Translations under genes and position numbers: made by a program
In this document: positions 37,628-46,523 of the stretch, piece after piece
How positions within the stretch are numbered: position 1 is the first letter of the stretch
Layout of the letters: every line of letters starts with the position of its first letter
The notes under the pieces: model-generated
The model's database searches: none
What the model saw: only the letters and a program-made list of their open reading frames with translations
Told to the model about the DNA's origin: nothing
Origin: Arthrobacter sp. B2a2-09
GTDB lineage: Bacteria; Actinomycetota; Actinomycetes; Actinomycetales; Micrococcaceae
Reading direction: 5' to 3'
DNA: 64,000 bases
NCBI RefSeq assembly: GCF_027587375.1
Contig: NZ_JAMXIC010000016.1
Location: forward strand, 1 to 64,000

Positions 37628-38005
37628 CTAGCGGCCGGCCTTCTTCTTGCCGGCGACGGTACGCTTCGGGCCCTTGCGGGTACGAGCGTTGGTCTTCGTA
37701 CGCTGACCGCGTACGGGCAGGCCCTTGCGGTGACGCAGGCCTTCGTAGCTGCCGATTTCAACCTTGCGGCGGATATCTGCTGCTACTTCGCGGCGAAGGT
37801 CACCCTCAACCTTGTAGTTGCCTTCAATGTAGTCACGCAGCTGGACCAGCTCGGCGTCAGTCAGGTCCTTGACGCGAACGTCAGCGCTGATGCCGGTGGC
37901 AGCCAGGGTTTCGTGTGCACGGGTCTTGCCCACGCCGTAGATGTAAGTAAGCGCAATTTCCAACCGCTTTTCGCGGGGAATGTCTACGCCAGCGAGACGA
38001 GCCAT
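37628..38005 (-). CDS. rpsM: 30S ribosomal protein S13
   Basis: A 125-residue head protein of the small subunit that contacts the P-site t[54 protein letters not shown] and the basic tail [14 protein letters not shown] fit the family. ATG 38005 follows AAGGAG. The 191-bp leader between rpmJ and rpsM contains hairpins listed separately. Confidence 0.97.
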   Translation of the reverse strand: MARLAGVDIPREKRLEIALTYIYGVGKTRAHETLAATGISADVRVKDLTDAELVQLRDYIEGNYKVEGDLRREVAADIRRKVEIGSYEGLRHRKGLPVRGQRTKTNARTRKGPKRTVAGKKKAGR

Positions 38006-38050
38006 AGTGGCAGTACTCCTTGAATAAACCGGAGGTCGTAAGCAGTACAC

Positions 38051-38158
38051 CCGCACTTTCAGTGCGGCCCCGGCCTCCGACCGGGGGTTAGCTGTCCGGG
38101 CTCTGTACGTCCCAATTCAGCTTGTGCTGCCTTTATTTACTTGCGTGGGTTAGCAACC
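38051..38158 (-). promoter_or_regulatory. Structured leader of rpsM
   Basis: Within the 191-bp rpmJ-rpsM gap three small hairpins can form: CCGCACT/AGTGCGG with a TTC loop (38051-38067), CCCCGG/CCGGGG (38068-38086) and TGGGTT/AACCCA (38144-38158). Such spacing and structure are unusual for an operon whose other gaps are short, and may be a control point for rpsM-rpsK. No known leader motif is recognised. Confidence 0.4.
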
Positions 38159-38196
38159 CAGGTTGCCCTCGCGGGCGCTAGTTCCCTTGCGGGGAA

Positions 38197-38310
38197 TTAG
38201 CCCTGGCGCTGCTTGTGGCGCGGGTTCTCGCAGATCACCATGACCCGGCCATTACGGCGGATCACTTTGCACTTGTCGCAGATCTGCTTAACGCTCGGCT
38301 TGACCTTCAT
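38197..38310 (-). CDS. rpmJ: 50S ribosomal protein L36
   Basis: A 37-residue protein, the smallest of the ribosome. It starts [19 protein letters not shown] and ends [13 protein letters not shown], with the three Cys and one His (C11, C14, C27, H32) that bind zinc in the classical form. It lies between infA and rpsM in the standard order, 74 bp after infA. Confidence 0.97.
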   Translation of the reverse strand: MKVKPSVKQICDKCKVIRRNGRVMVICENPRHKQRQG

Positions 38311-38384
38311 GGCGTTCCTTTGCGTGTTGCAGTTGGTCAGCTGAAGCGGCACTTCCCTGGTTTCCCAAGGCTGCCGCCCAGCAA

Positions 38385-38606
38385 TTACTTGTAGCGGTAG
38401 ACGATGCGACCACGTGTGAGGTCGTAAGGGCTTAGCTCCACCACTACGCGGTCCTCAGGGAGAATCCTGATGTAGTGCTGTCGCATCTTCCCCGAGATGT
38501 GTGCAAGAACGATGTGCTTGTTGGTGAGCTCAACGCGAAACATCGCATTGGGCAGCGCCTCAGTCACAACGCCCTCGATCTCAATGACCCCGTCCTTCTT
38601 GGCCAT
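38385..38606 (-). CDS. infA: Translation initiation factor IF-1
   Basis: A 73-residue S1/OB-fold factor that binds the A site of the 30S subunit. [42 protein letters not shown] and [17 protein letters not shown] match the family over its whole length. ATG 38606 follows GCGGAGGAT. First gene of the infA-rpmJ-rpsM-rpsK-rpoA-rplQ unit here, since map is displaced to 53608-54435. Confidence 0.98.
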   Translation of the reverse strand: MAKKDGVIEIEGVVTEALPNAMFRVELTNKHIVLAHISGKMRQHYIRILPEDRVVVELSPYDLTRGRIVYRYK

Positions 38607-38762
38607 ATCCTCCGCTAACTGTTGTTTGCCGCAGCCCTCCGGTTAGGCACCGGAAAATCTGCGGACGTTTTTTGTTTGTTTGGCCGTCCGGCTCCTGCCA
38701 CTCCACGAAGCAGGACTCGCGACCTGTTAAATGGGCGTGGCTGTGCAGACAACCAACAGACA

Positions 38763-38791
38763 ACTCTACGCCAAGACGGCGCGAAAGTTAA
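38763..38791 (-). promoter_or_regulatory. Candidate promoter of the infA operon
   Basis: On the minus strand TTAACT (38791-38786), a 17-base spacer and TAGAGT (38768-38763) resemble -35 and -10 boxes, giving a start near 38756 and a 150-base leader before infA. The 257-bp gap 38607-38863 otherwise holds no gene. Confidence 0.45.
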
Positions 38792-38863
38792 ATCCGCCCA
38801 TGCTAGCGCAGACACCGGCACGGTGTCACCCTTCCCCGGGCCGCAGGACCCCCTTGGATCCCG

Positions 38864-39814
38864 CTAAACCGCGCCGTAGGCAGGGAAGGTGCCTGCCGCC
38901 GTCGTGATGGATTCCGCAGCCGCGACACCGTCAAGGACAGCCAGGCGGACGGCGTCTGCCGCCGCGCTTTGCAGGGTGATGAGCGAAACCTGCCTTGCTT
39001 GTTCCGAACTGCGGTCAAGCCCGACGGCGCCGGTCGCCAGCGCGAACACGGTGTCGCCGTCGGCGAGGGTATGGGAAGGACTCAGCGCCCGGGCGAGGCC
39101 GGCGTGTGCCGCACTCGCGGTGCGCTTGCATTCGGCGGGGTCGAGGACCGCGTTGGTGGCGACGACGACGAGCGTGGTGTTCAGCGCCCGGGGCCCCGCA
39201 GGCTCAGAGCTGCCGGATTCCGCCCGCTGGGGCGATGCGCCGAAGGGCATCCCCAGCGCGTTGACCACTGCGATCGCACCCACCACTACGCCGCTGTCCA
39301 GGGTCATGGACGAGGTGCCCACTCCCCCTTTGAACGCGCCGCGCCCAATCACGGCACCGGTACCGCCACCGACGTTTCCGCGCCCGACGTCGGCGTGCTC
39401 GCTTGACGCCGCAGCCGCAGCTGCCGCTTCGTATCCCATCGCTTCGTCCGGGCGGGCAGCGAAGTCACCGCCGCGAGCCAAGTCGAAGATCGCGGCGGCC
39501 GGAACAATCGGCACCACTCCCCCAGGCACGGCGAAACCGCGTCCTTGCCCCTCGCACCAGCGCTGGGCACCGTGGGCCGTGATCAACCCGAAGGCACTCC
39601 CGCCGGTGAGCACTACGGCGTCGACCGTGGGCACCAGGGTGGTGGGGTCGAGCGCGTCAGTCTCGTGCGTGCCGGGGCCGCCGCCGCGTACGTCCACCGA
39701 TCCCACCGTCCCCGGCGGCGGAAGGACAACGGTCACCCCGCTCAGCCAGCCATCGCCGATCCGCTGGACATGTCCCACCCGGATTCCGGGCACATCAGTG
39801 ATCTTGGAAGTCAT
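38864..39814 (-). CDS. P1-family (DmpA/S58-type) aminopeptidase-like protein
   Basis: A 316-residue N-terminal-nucleophile enzyme related to DmpA and beta-aminopeptidases. These cut themselves into two chains and then remove N-terminal D-, beta- or small L-amino acids. The family start ITDVPGIRVGHVQ is present, with VVLTGGSAFGL, GGGTGAVIGRGAFKGGVGTSS and ALNTTLVVVATNAVL, where the residue freed by self-cleavage lies near 212-214. ATG 39814 is chosen; longer starts add low-complexity residues. It lies upstream of infA and downstream of the first hairpin repeat. Substrate unknown. Confidence 0.88.
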   Translation of the reverse strand: MTSKITDVPGIRVGHVQRIGDGWLSGVTVVLPPPGTVGSVDVRGGGPGTHETDALDPTTLVPTVDAVVLTGGSAFGLITAHGAQRWCEGQGRGFAVPGGVVPIVPAAAIFDLARGGDFAARPDEAMGYEAAAAAAASSEHADVGRGNVGGGTGAVIGRGAFKGGVGTSSMTLDSGVVVGAIAVVNALGMPFGASPQRAESGSSEPAGPRALNTTLVVVATNAVLDPAECKRTASAAHAGLARALSPSHTLADGDTVFALATGAVGLDRSSEQARQVSLITLQSAAADAVRLAVLDGVAAAESITTAAGTFPAYGAV

Positions 39815-39905
39815 GGGCCTATTCTGCTCCTCCCCACCCAAGTAGTCCCCACCGCCCCCCTCGCCTCGCAAGCTCGGCCAGGGAACCCTGGCGGCGTGGG
39901 CCCCG

Positions 39906-39947
39906 GCAGTTGTTGTCGTTATGAGCCGTCTAAACGACAACAACTGC
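39906..39947. repeat. Hairpin repeat, AACGACA family, copy 1
   Basis: GCAGTTGTTGTCGTT (39906-39920) and AACGACAACAACTGC (39933-39947) are perfect 15-bp arms around the loop ATGAGCCGTCTA. The inner arm (TGTCGTT/AACGACA) and the loop motif TGAGCC are shared, in opposite orientation, with the hairpin at 53526-53597. It follows the last gene of the minus-strand catabolic operon and may end its transcript. Confidence 0.8.
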
Positions 39948-39979
39948 GAGTCAGTTGGTTGGGGACGATGCGGTCATGC

Positions 39980-41020
39980 CTATACCGCTGCTCCGATCCG
40001 GGACAACGCGTCCCTCAAGGCTTTCGCCGAGACGTCAATGAAGTGCGCACCGTCGTACGGGGCGGTCCGCAAGTCGCTGAGCCGCGGCGCCTCGCCCCGT
40101 TCCGCCCGCTCCGAGTAGTCCGCGGCCATGTTCCGGATGCTGGCCACCTCTTCGGGGTCCAAGTCAGGGTGCATGGCAATCCATTCAGGATCGTCGAGGC
40201 CGATTGGCAAGTGCAGGGTGGGACCTGCGTTCTCGATCGAGAGCGGCAGGTCCGGGTTCTCGGCGTGCAGGATGCCGAGTACCGCGTCCCAATCGATCGA
40301 GCCTTGGCCGATCGGCGCGAAGACCCTCCCAAAGACGCCGCCCTGTTCACCGAGGACAAAGTCCCGCAAGTGCGTGGCCCGGGTGTACGGTGCCACGCGA
40401 CGCGCGGCACCCACGGGATCTTCCCCACGCACCACTACGTTGGCCGTGTCAAAGGTGACCCCGAGGACATCCGGCCCCACGGCTTCCACGAGGCGGACTA
40501 TTTCATAGCTCGTGATCTCTTCGTGGGTCTCGATGTTCATGTGCACGCCGTGGTCCCGGGCAACCGGGGCAAGGAGCCGCAGGAACTTCTCGATCGCCAC
40601 GAGCTGGTCGGCCCACGGCGCGTCGGTCCGGAAGCGGTCGAAAACGTAGTAGCCCGGCATGCCGCGCTGGTAGTTGGCACACGCCACCCACAAGTCCGTC
40701 ACGCCTGCGGCTTCGTGCGCGGCCTCGATCATCTTGATCATGCCGCGTGTGTAGTCGCCGTCGCCGAGCCTCCGGACCTGGGGCGCTTCGGCCGTCGCGT
40801 ACGGGTTGACCTTTGCGAGACCCATCTGGAGGTAGAGGTTGAGTGAATCCGCGCAGTCCCGGACCTCTGCGAGCAAGCCGCGGTCCAGGGTTGGGGAGAC
40901 GTCCATGACGCTACGGAAATACACCCCTTCCATCCCCATGGCGTGCGCCCGCTCGAGGATACGGATCGCCGAGTCGTCCGCTTCGTGGGGGATTTTGCTT
41001 CCATCGACACCAATTCGCAT
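39980..41020 (-). CDS. TIM-barrel sugar isomerase/epimerase-like protein, paralogue A
   Basis: A 346-residue AP-endonuclease-2-type TIM barrel. The likely metal ligands are all present: Glu in MNIETHEEITS, Asp in GVTFDTANVVV, His in RATHLRDFVL and Glu in LSIENAGPTL. GEDPVGAARRVAPY is shared with the second copy at 46520-47629, so the two are paralogues. ATG 41020 follows AAGGAC. It is the last gene of the seven-gene operon. Relatives interconvert keto sugars, inositol derivatives or hydroxypyruvate; the substrate here is unknown. Confidence 0.82.
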   Translation of the reverse strand: MRIGVDGSKIPHEADDSAIRILERAHAMGMEGVYFRSVMDVSPTLDRGLLAEVRDCADSLNLYLQMGLAKVNPYATAEAPQVRRLGDGDYTRGMIKMIEAAHEAAGVTDLWVACANYQRGMPGYYVFDRFRTDAPWADQLVAIEKFLRLLAPVARDHGVHMNIETHEEITSYEIVRLVEAVGPDVLGVTFDTANVVVRGEDPVGAARRVAPYTRATHLRDFVLGEQGGVFGRVFAPIGQGSIDWDAVLGILHAENPDLPLSIENAGPTLHLPIGLDDPEWIAMHPDLDPEEVASIRNMAADYSERAERGEAPRLSDLRTAPYDGAHFIDVSAKALRDALSRIGAAV

Positions 41021-41090
41021 TTTCGCGTCCTTAGCTAGTTCTTCATGCTTGTGGTTGTCACCCGAGGGTGTCCGTATCCGGGGGTCGCCC

Positions 41091-42710
41091 CTAGCGTCCC
41101 CAGTTGTAGAAGGTGGTTGACGAGGCGTAGTCAAAGGCCTTCACCGAGTGGGCCAGCACCGCGGTGAATTGCGCACGGTAGAGGATGATGGTGGGCGAAC
41201 TGGCCCGCCACGCGTCCACCAGTGCATTGATGTACGGCTGCTGGTCCTGCAGGCTCGGCGCGTCATCGAGCTTCTTCATGAGCTCCGGCGTGCCTGGAAT
41301 GCAGATGTGCTGGTTGTTGAAGCTGCTGCCGCAGGTCATCTTCTTGCGAAGCTCGTACGCAGCGACCGCACCGGCGCTCTCGAAGAGCAGCGCGGACTGG
41401 TATTTGCCCGTGTTGAACTTCGTGGCGAAGGCAGTGGGCGTCTGCGAATCGATGTTGACCGTAACGCCTATGTCCTCCCACGAGGCTTTCAGGATCGTCG
41501 CAAGCGTGGAGACCCCTGGCGATGTCGGGTTGATCATGAGGTCGATCTGGGGATTCTCCAGGCCCGACTCCTTGACCAATGCCCGCGCCCGGTCCTTGTC
41601 GAGGGGGCGGGGGGCCGAGCGTTGCGGGTCGAATCCTGGTGTTCCTGGAACAAAGGGACCGTAGTAGCTGTCCGCGTAGCCGTAGGCCACGCTGGCCTTG
41701 ATCTGTTCATACGGCACCGCGTACGTCAGCGCTTCGCGCAATTTCGGATTCGACGTCACTCCGGAGGAGTTGTCGAAGGACACCGTGACCGGGGCAAAAG
41801 CCGGGGCGGAGGCGACTGTGCAGCAGTCGTTCTGGCTCAGTTCGTGAACCACGTATGGTGGCAGCCCCAAGGTCACATCCGCCTCGCCCCGGCGTGCCTG
41901 CAGCATCAGGGTGGGGATCGAGGTGATGAAGTTGACGCGGACCACCGGTTCCTTGGCGGCTTGGCCGTAGTAGTTCGGATTACGCTTGAGCACCGCATAG
42001 TTGTTGGCCACATACTCGTCCAAGACGTAGGGGCCGCTGCTGCTGGCAGTGTGCGCGGCCAACCATTGATTCGGCACGCCCTTCTTGTCCTCGCCGTGTT
42101 CCTTGATCACCTTCGGGTCATAGATCGACCCGCGGCTTTGCCCCAACGTCACCAGGATTGCGGGGTAGGCACGTGATAGCTGTAGCCGGACAGTCTGGGG
42201 GTCCACCACTACGACGCCGCTGATCAGGGGTGGATCCGTCAAACCGATCTGCAAGCCCAATGAACCGCATCCGCCGATCGTGAGATTCCGCATGATCGAG
42301 TAACGGACGGCTTCGGCATCCAAAGGGTCGCCGTTGGCGAACTTGGCTCCCGGGTGCAATGAGAACGTGTAGGCCTTCCCATCGGGGGACACCGTCCAGG
42401 ACGTGGCCAAGTCCCCTTTTACCCGGGCCGGATCCGTGTTGGCCACGAGCGTGCCGTCGGGCTGTTGATCCTCGTCGAGCTTGACCAGCCTGGCGTAAAA
42501 GTTGCTGGCGAAGCTGTTTTCATTGCCGGCGCAGACGAACGCCGGATCGATGTTGGTCAGCGTCGTGGCCCAGTTCACGGTGAAGGGCCGGCTGGCCGGG
42601 TCGGACGACGCAGCCGGGCTAGCACAGCCCGCAAGGGCGAGCAGGCTCGCGGCGGCGAGGAACGACGTCGTCCTCTTCGTCAAGGTGCGCAGAGTAGGCA
42701 GGGTCCTCAT
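41091..42710 (-). CDS. Dpp/Opp-type ABC transporter substrate-binding lipoprotein
   Basis: A 539-residue family 5 solute-binding protein. It has an N-terminal signal with lipobox ALAGC (Cys at about 29) and then the SBP_bac_5 pattern: WTVSPDGKAYTFSLHPGAKFANGDPLDAEAV read in parts, LREALTYAVPYEQI and the late LFESAGAVAAYEL. Family members bind peptides, nickel chelates, or oligosaccharides and glycosides. The gene follows the second ATPase by one base and precedes the isomerase-like gene, so it belongs to the operon. The ligand is unknown. Confidence 0.9.
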   Translation of the reverse strand: MRTLPTLRTLTKRTTSFLAAASLLALAGCASPAASSDPASRPFTVNWATTLTNIDPAFVCAGNENSFASNFYARLVKLDEDQQPDGTLVANTDPARVKGDLATSWTVSPDGKAYTFSLHPGAKFANGDPLDAEAVRYSIMRNLTIGGCGSLGLQIGLTDPPLISGVVVVDPQTVRLQLSRAYPAILVTLGQSRGSIYDPKVIKEHGEDKKGVPNQWLAAHTASSSGPYVLDEYVANNYAVLKRNPNYYGQAAKEPVVRVNFITSIPTLMLQARRGEADVTLGLPPYVVHELSQNDCCTVASAPAFAPVTVSFDNSSGVTSNPKLREALTYAVPYEQIKASVAYGYADSYYGPFVPGTPGFDPQRSAPRPLDKDRARALVKESGLENPQIDLMINPTSPGVSTLATILKASWEDIGVTVNIDSQTPTAFATKFNTGKYQSALLFESAGAVAAYELRKKMTCGSSFNNQHICIPGTPELMKKLDDAPSLQDQQPYINALVDAWRASSPTIILYRAQFTAVLAHSVKAFDYASSTTFYNWGR

Positions 42711-42711
42711 C

Positions 42712-43557
42712 TCACTTTCCTTCCATGGCTACGGCCGTCCCGGCCGCCGCAAGCGCTTTGGCCCGACGGCGAGCGCCGGGGACCGCGTCCAGCAGCGCAC
42801 GGGTATAGGGATGGGTGGTGTTGTCGAAAACGTCCGCTGAGGTTCCGGCTTCCACGATCTGTCCTGAATTCATGACGGCGATGTGATGGCTCATGAGCCG
42901 GGCCACTGCCAAGTCATGGACGATGAACAGGTAGGTCAACCCGAGCTCATCCTGGAGGTCGCTCAGGAGGTTGAGGACCTGGGCCTGGATGGAGACGTCC
43001 AGCGCGCTCACCGGTTCGTCCAAGACCACGAGGTCAGGGTTGAGGACCAGCGCCCGGGCGATCGCGATCCGCTGGCGTTGACCGCCGGAGAACGCGAACG
43101 GATATCGTTGCGCCTGTTTGAGGGTGATCCCGACGCGATCAAGCACTTCCTCGACCCGGCGCGAGCGCTCCGCCGTGCCCGAGACGCCGTGGATGATCAG
43201 TGGTTCTTCCACCAGGTCGGCAACGGTGAAGCGGGGATCGAGTGATCCGTTGGGGTCCTGGAACACCATCTGGATACGCTTGCGCATCCGCCGCATCTCC
43301 GGCTTCGACAAGGAGGTGAGGTCCACGCCGTCGAACTCGATCAGTCCGCTGTCCACCGCGGTCAGGCCCATGACGCACGCAGCCGTGGTGGACTTGCCGC
43401 TGCCCGATTCCCCGACGAGCCCCAGCGTTTGTCCGCGCCGTAGCTCGAAGGAGACATCCCTCAGGATCTGGGTCCGGTTCCGGGAGCCGAGCCCCGTGCC
43501 GTAGGACTTGTTGAGGTTCGCCACCCGCAAGAGCGGGGCTGTGGCTACGTTGCTCAT
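42712..43557 (-). CDS. Dpp/Opp-type ABC transporter ATPase (DppF-like)
   Basis: A 281-residue cytoplasmic ATPase of the importer. Walker A GLVGESGSGKSTTAACVMG, Q-loop IQMVFQDPNGSLDP, signature FSGGQRQRIAIARAL, Walker B PDLVVLDEPVSALD and switch His in IVHDLAV are intact. ATG 43557 overlaps the preceding stop by four bases. DppF-like by position and by the short C-terminus. Confidence 0.92.
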   Translation of the reverse strand: MSNVATAPLLRVANLNKSYGTGLGSRNRTQILRDVSFELRRGQTLGLVGESGSGKSTTAACVMGLTAVDSGLIEFDGVDLTSLSKPEMRRMRKRIQMVFQDPNGSLDPRFTVADLVEEPLIIHGVSGTAERSRRVEEVLDRVGITLKQAQRYPFAFSGGQRQRIAIARALVLNPDLVVLDEPVSALDVSIQAQVLNLLSDLQDELGLTYLFIVHDLAVARLMSHHIAVMNSGQIVEAGTSADVFDNTTHPYTRALLDAVPGARRRAKALAAAGTAVAMEGK

Positions 43558-44609
43558 GCTGCATCTCCTGGGGTATCGCTCGCGAAATGGCAGCGGACGA
43601 CGGCGCCGCCCGCCAAGGTGCGGGCCTCGGGCCGTTCCGTTGCGCACCGTAGTTCGTCCCGGCCGATCGGGCATCGGGAGACAAAGGGGCATCCGGGCTC
43701 ATCCACGGAAAGGTCCGGGGGCGAGCCGGGGATGGCCGGTAACGCGCCCCGCTTGGCAGTGGCGGGGTCGATGACACAGTCCAGAAGCGCCTTCGAGTAC
43801 GGGTGCGCCGGCGCGCCGAAAAGGGACCGGGTGCTGCTGGATTCGACGAAGCGCCCCGCGTACATGACGTTGACGCTGTCGCAGAGTTCTTCCACGATCC
43901 CCAGGTTGTGGGTAATCATCACCAGCGCATTGCCGCGTTCGTCGCAGATTTTGGCCAGGAGATCGAGGACTTGTGCCTGCGTAGTGACGTCCAAGGCAGT
44001 GGTGGGTTCGTCCGCGATGACCACGGCGGGATCGTTGGCGATGGCCATGGCAATGAGCACCCGCTGCCTCATGCCCCCGGAGTACTGGTGGGGGTAGTCG
44101 GCGATCCTCCGTCCGGGATCGTTGACGCCCACCTCGGCAAGGAGTTCGCAGGCCATCCGCCGGGCCACCTTGGCGGACACGTCTTGGTGTACCCGGATGG
44201 TTTCCACGAACTGGGTTCCGATGGTCTTGAGGGGATCCAGGGCAGCCATCGGGTCTTGGAATACCAGGCCGATGTCCCGGCCCCGGATCTTGGAGATCCC
44301 GGCGTCGTCAAGGCCCACGAGCTCTGTTCCGCCGAGCTTGACGCTGCCGCCAACAATGCGGCCCGGAGGCGGGACAAGCCCTACTAGGGACATGGCGAGG
44401 GCGGATTTTCCGGAGCCCGATTCACCGACGATCGCCAATCTCTGCCGCTTGTAGAGATCGAACGATACGTCCCGCACCGCGTGGACGGTTCCCGAGGCGG
44501 TGTAGAAACTGGTGGTTAGACCGTTGACGCTCAGCACGGGCGCCTGGTCCGGGATCCCGTCGCGGGCCATGCTCCGGGAAGGAAAGGGAAGTGCGTTGGT
44601 GTGCGACAT
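43554..44609 (-). CDS. Dpp/Opp-type ABC transporter ATPase (DppD-like)
   Basis: A 351-residue ATPase with Walker A AIVGESGSGKSALAMSLVG, signature YSGGMRQRVLIAMAI, Walker B PAVVIADEPTTALD and switch His in ITHNLGIV. The C-terminal oligopeptide-transporter extension has four Cys (CVIDP; GCPFVSRCPIG; LRCATE), the pattern that may hold an iron-sulphur centre in DppD proteins. Its ATG overlaps the preceding permease stop by one base. Confidence 0.92.
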   Translation of the reverse strand: MSHTNALPFPSRSMARDGIPDQAPVLSVNGLTTSFYTASGTVHAVRDVSFDLYKRQRLAIVGESGSGKSALAMSLVGLVPPPGRIVGGSVKLGGTELVGLDDAGISKIRGRDIGLVFQDPMAALDPLKTIGTQFVETIRVHQDVSAKVARRMACELLAEVGVNDPGRRIADYPHQYSGGMRQRVLIAMAIANDPAVVIADEPTTALDVTTQAQVLDLLAKICDERGNALVMITHNLGIVEELCDSVNVMYAGRFVESSSTRSLFGAPAHPYSKALLDCVIDPATAKRGALPAIPGSPPDLSVDEPGCPFVSRCPIGRDELRCATERPEARTLAGGAVVRCHFASDTPGDAA

Positions 44610-45625
44610 CAGCGGGCTCCTACTCGGGTGCGGGGATCTGCAGCGGTCATGATGAGGTCCGCGACAAGGCTGACCACCACGTAGAGGATGGCGGCCAGCA
44701 GGAGCACTGCCTGGACCACGGCAAAGTCCTTCTGGATGATGGCATCGGCGGTCATGGAACCTATCCCCGGCCATCCGAACACTTTCTCGACCAGCAGGCT
44801 TCCCGCCAGGAGATCGGCGAACAACAGCGAAGCAGCCGGTAACAGTGCCAACAGGCCGTGCGGAGCCACGTGGCGCGAATAGACCGGGAACCTGCGCAGG
44901 CCATGGCTCTGGGCGACGGTGACAAAGGTTTCGCGCAGCGTGCCGCGGAGCTGGTTCCGGTACAACCGGCTGAGGAAGGCGAACGGACCCAAGGCGATAA
45001 TCGTCGCGGGCAGAATCAGGTGCCAGCCCGCATTGGCGAAGGTCCCCCACTGTCCCGCAAGCAGGGCGTCCACGGTAAACATGCCGGTGACGTTCGGCGG
45101 GCGGAGGGTCCCCGGTGACAGGCGGCCTTCAGGACCCGGGAAAATCCCGAGCTGGATCGAGAGAACCAGCAAGGCAAGAAGGGCGATCCAGAAGGGTGGC
45201 GATCCCATGGCCAGGGAAGAGGCGATTCGAAGAAGCCGGTCCGGCCACCGGCGTCGTGAGTAGACAGCGATGCTCGCGGCAAGGACCGCCGCCACAATGG
45301 CAATGATGACCGACAGCAGCCCCAGTTCGATCGTCGCCGGTAGCCGTTGGGCCAGGAGGCTGCCCACGCTGTTGCCGGTGCTATACGAGAAACCGAAGTC
45401 ACCGCGGAGGAGCGAGCCCATGTAGTTCCCGTACTGGACGAACAAGTTGTCATCCAGTCCCATTGACTTCCGCAGCGCCGCGATGGCGTCGTCGGTGGCC
45501 GCATCGCCGGCAATGGCTCGAGCAGGGTCACCGGGAATCTTGCGAAGGAGGATGAAGGCGAAGATCGAGGCGCCGAAGACCGTGGCCAGTGCTACGCCGA
45601 GCCGTTTGAAAATGGTGCTAATCAT
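44609..45625 (-). CDS. Dpp/Opp-type ABC transporter permease (DppB-like)
   Basis: A 338-residue permease with six hydrophobic segments. The N-terminal FGASIFAFILLRKIPGDPAR is the DppB start pattern, and the EAA loop reads LRETFVTVAQSHGLRRFPVYSRHV. VEKVFGWPGIGSMTADAI marks the C-terminal half. It begins ten bases after the stop of the second permease. Confidence 0.92.
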   Translation of the reverse strand: MISTIFKRLGVALATVFGASIFAFILLRKIPGDPARAIAGDAATDDAIAALRKSMGLDDNLFVQYGNYMGSLLRGDFGFSYSTGNSVGSLLAQRLPATIELGLLSVIIAIVAAVLAASIAVYSRRRWPDRLLRIASSLAMGSPPFWIALLALLVLSIQLGIFPGPEGRLSPGTLRPPNVTGMFTVDALLAGQWGTFANAGWHLILPATIIALGPFAFLSRLYRNQLRGTLRETFVTVAQSHGLRRFPVYSRHVAPHGLLALLPAASLLFADLLAGSLLVEKVFGWPGIGSMTADAIIQKDFAVVQAVLLLAAILYVVVSLVADLIMTAADPRTRVGAR

Positions 45626-45635
45626 CTCCGAAACC

Positions 45636-46523
45636 TCACTTCGCCTGGACGAATTCGCCGCGTGGGTCCAGGACTTCCCGGGCCCTGTCGGCGATCATGG
45701 TGGTCAGGCTGACGGCAAGGAGCAGGCCTAGGCCGGGGAAACCCGCGATCCACCATTGACCCGTCAGGAAGAATTGCTGGCCGTCCGTGATCATTTCTCC
45801 CCATTCGGCCGTCGGGGGTTGCGCACCGAGGCCCAGGTAACCGAGGGCAGCCAGGGAGAGCACCGACGCACCGAAGACGGCGGCCATCTGCAGGATCATG
45901 ATGGGGACCAGGTGCGGGAAAACGTGGCGGAAGAGCACGCGGGCGGGGTGTGCTCCGAGTGCGACAGTGGAACGAACGAAATCCTGGCCGTACAAGCGCA
46001 TCACCTCCCCGCGTAGGGTCCGCATGTACCAGGGGAACGAGTGCAGCGAAAGCCCGATGACCACGGCCGTTACCCCCGGCTGCAGTGCCATCGCGATCGC
46101 CATTGCCAGGAGGATGGCCGGGAAGCAGAGGATGGAGTTGGTCAGCCACGTGAAGAGTGTGTCCACCCAGCCGCGCATGGATCCCGCCAAAAGGGCCGCG
46201 ATACAGCCAGCTACGGCGCCGATCAAGGCAATGGTCAGGCCGGCCAGGATCGATGTCTGGCCACCCGCCAGGACCCGGGCCAACACATCACGGCCCGTGT
46301 CGTCCGTACCCATGGGGTGTCCCAGGCCAGGAGCCTGGAGGACGGCGCCGAGGTTGATGGCATCGGGCTGGACGCGCCAGACCAAGGGGCCAATCAAGGT
46401 GGCCACAATGAGGGCGGCCAGGAACGACAGGGTCATGGTCAACGTCCTGTCCCGCCGAAGGAAGCTCCTGAAGGGTCTCCTTCGGGCCGGGACAACGATC
46501 TGTGGGGCGGCAATGGCTGTCAT
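45636..46523 (-). CDS. Dpp/Opp-type ABC transporter permease (DppC-like)
   Basis: A 295-residue permease. The DppC pattern includes HPMGTDDTGRDVLARVLAGGQTSI read in two parts, the EAA loop FVRSTVALGAHPARVLFRHVFP and LGYLGLGAQPPTAEWG. ATG 46523 overlaps the stop codon of the isomerase-like gene upstream (ATGA), so uptake and metabolism genes are translated together. Confidence 0.92.
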   Translation of the reverse strand: MTAIAAPQIVVPARRRPFRSFLRRDRTLTMTLSFLAALIVATLIGPLVWRVQPDAINLGAVLQAPGLGHPMGTDDTGRDVLARVLAGGQTSILAGLTIALIGAVAGCIAALLAGSMRGWVDTLFTWLTNSILCFPAILLAMAIAMALQPGVTAVVIGLSLHSFPWYMRTLRGEVMRLYGQDFVRSTVALGAHPARVLFRHVFPHLVPIMILQMAAVFGASVLSLAALGYLGLGAQPPTAEWGEMITDGQQFFLTGQWWIAGFPGLGLLLAVSLTTMIADRAREVLDPRGEFVQAK

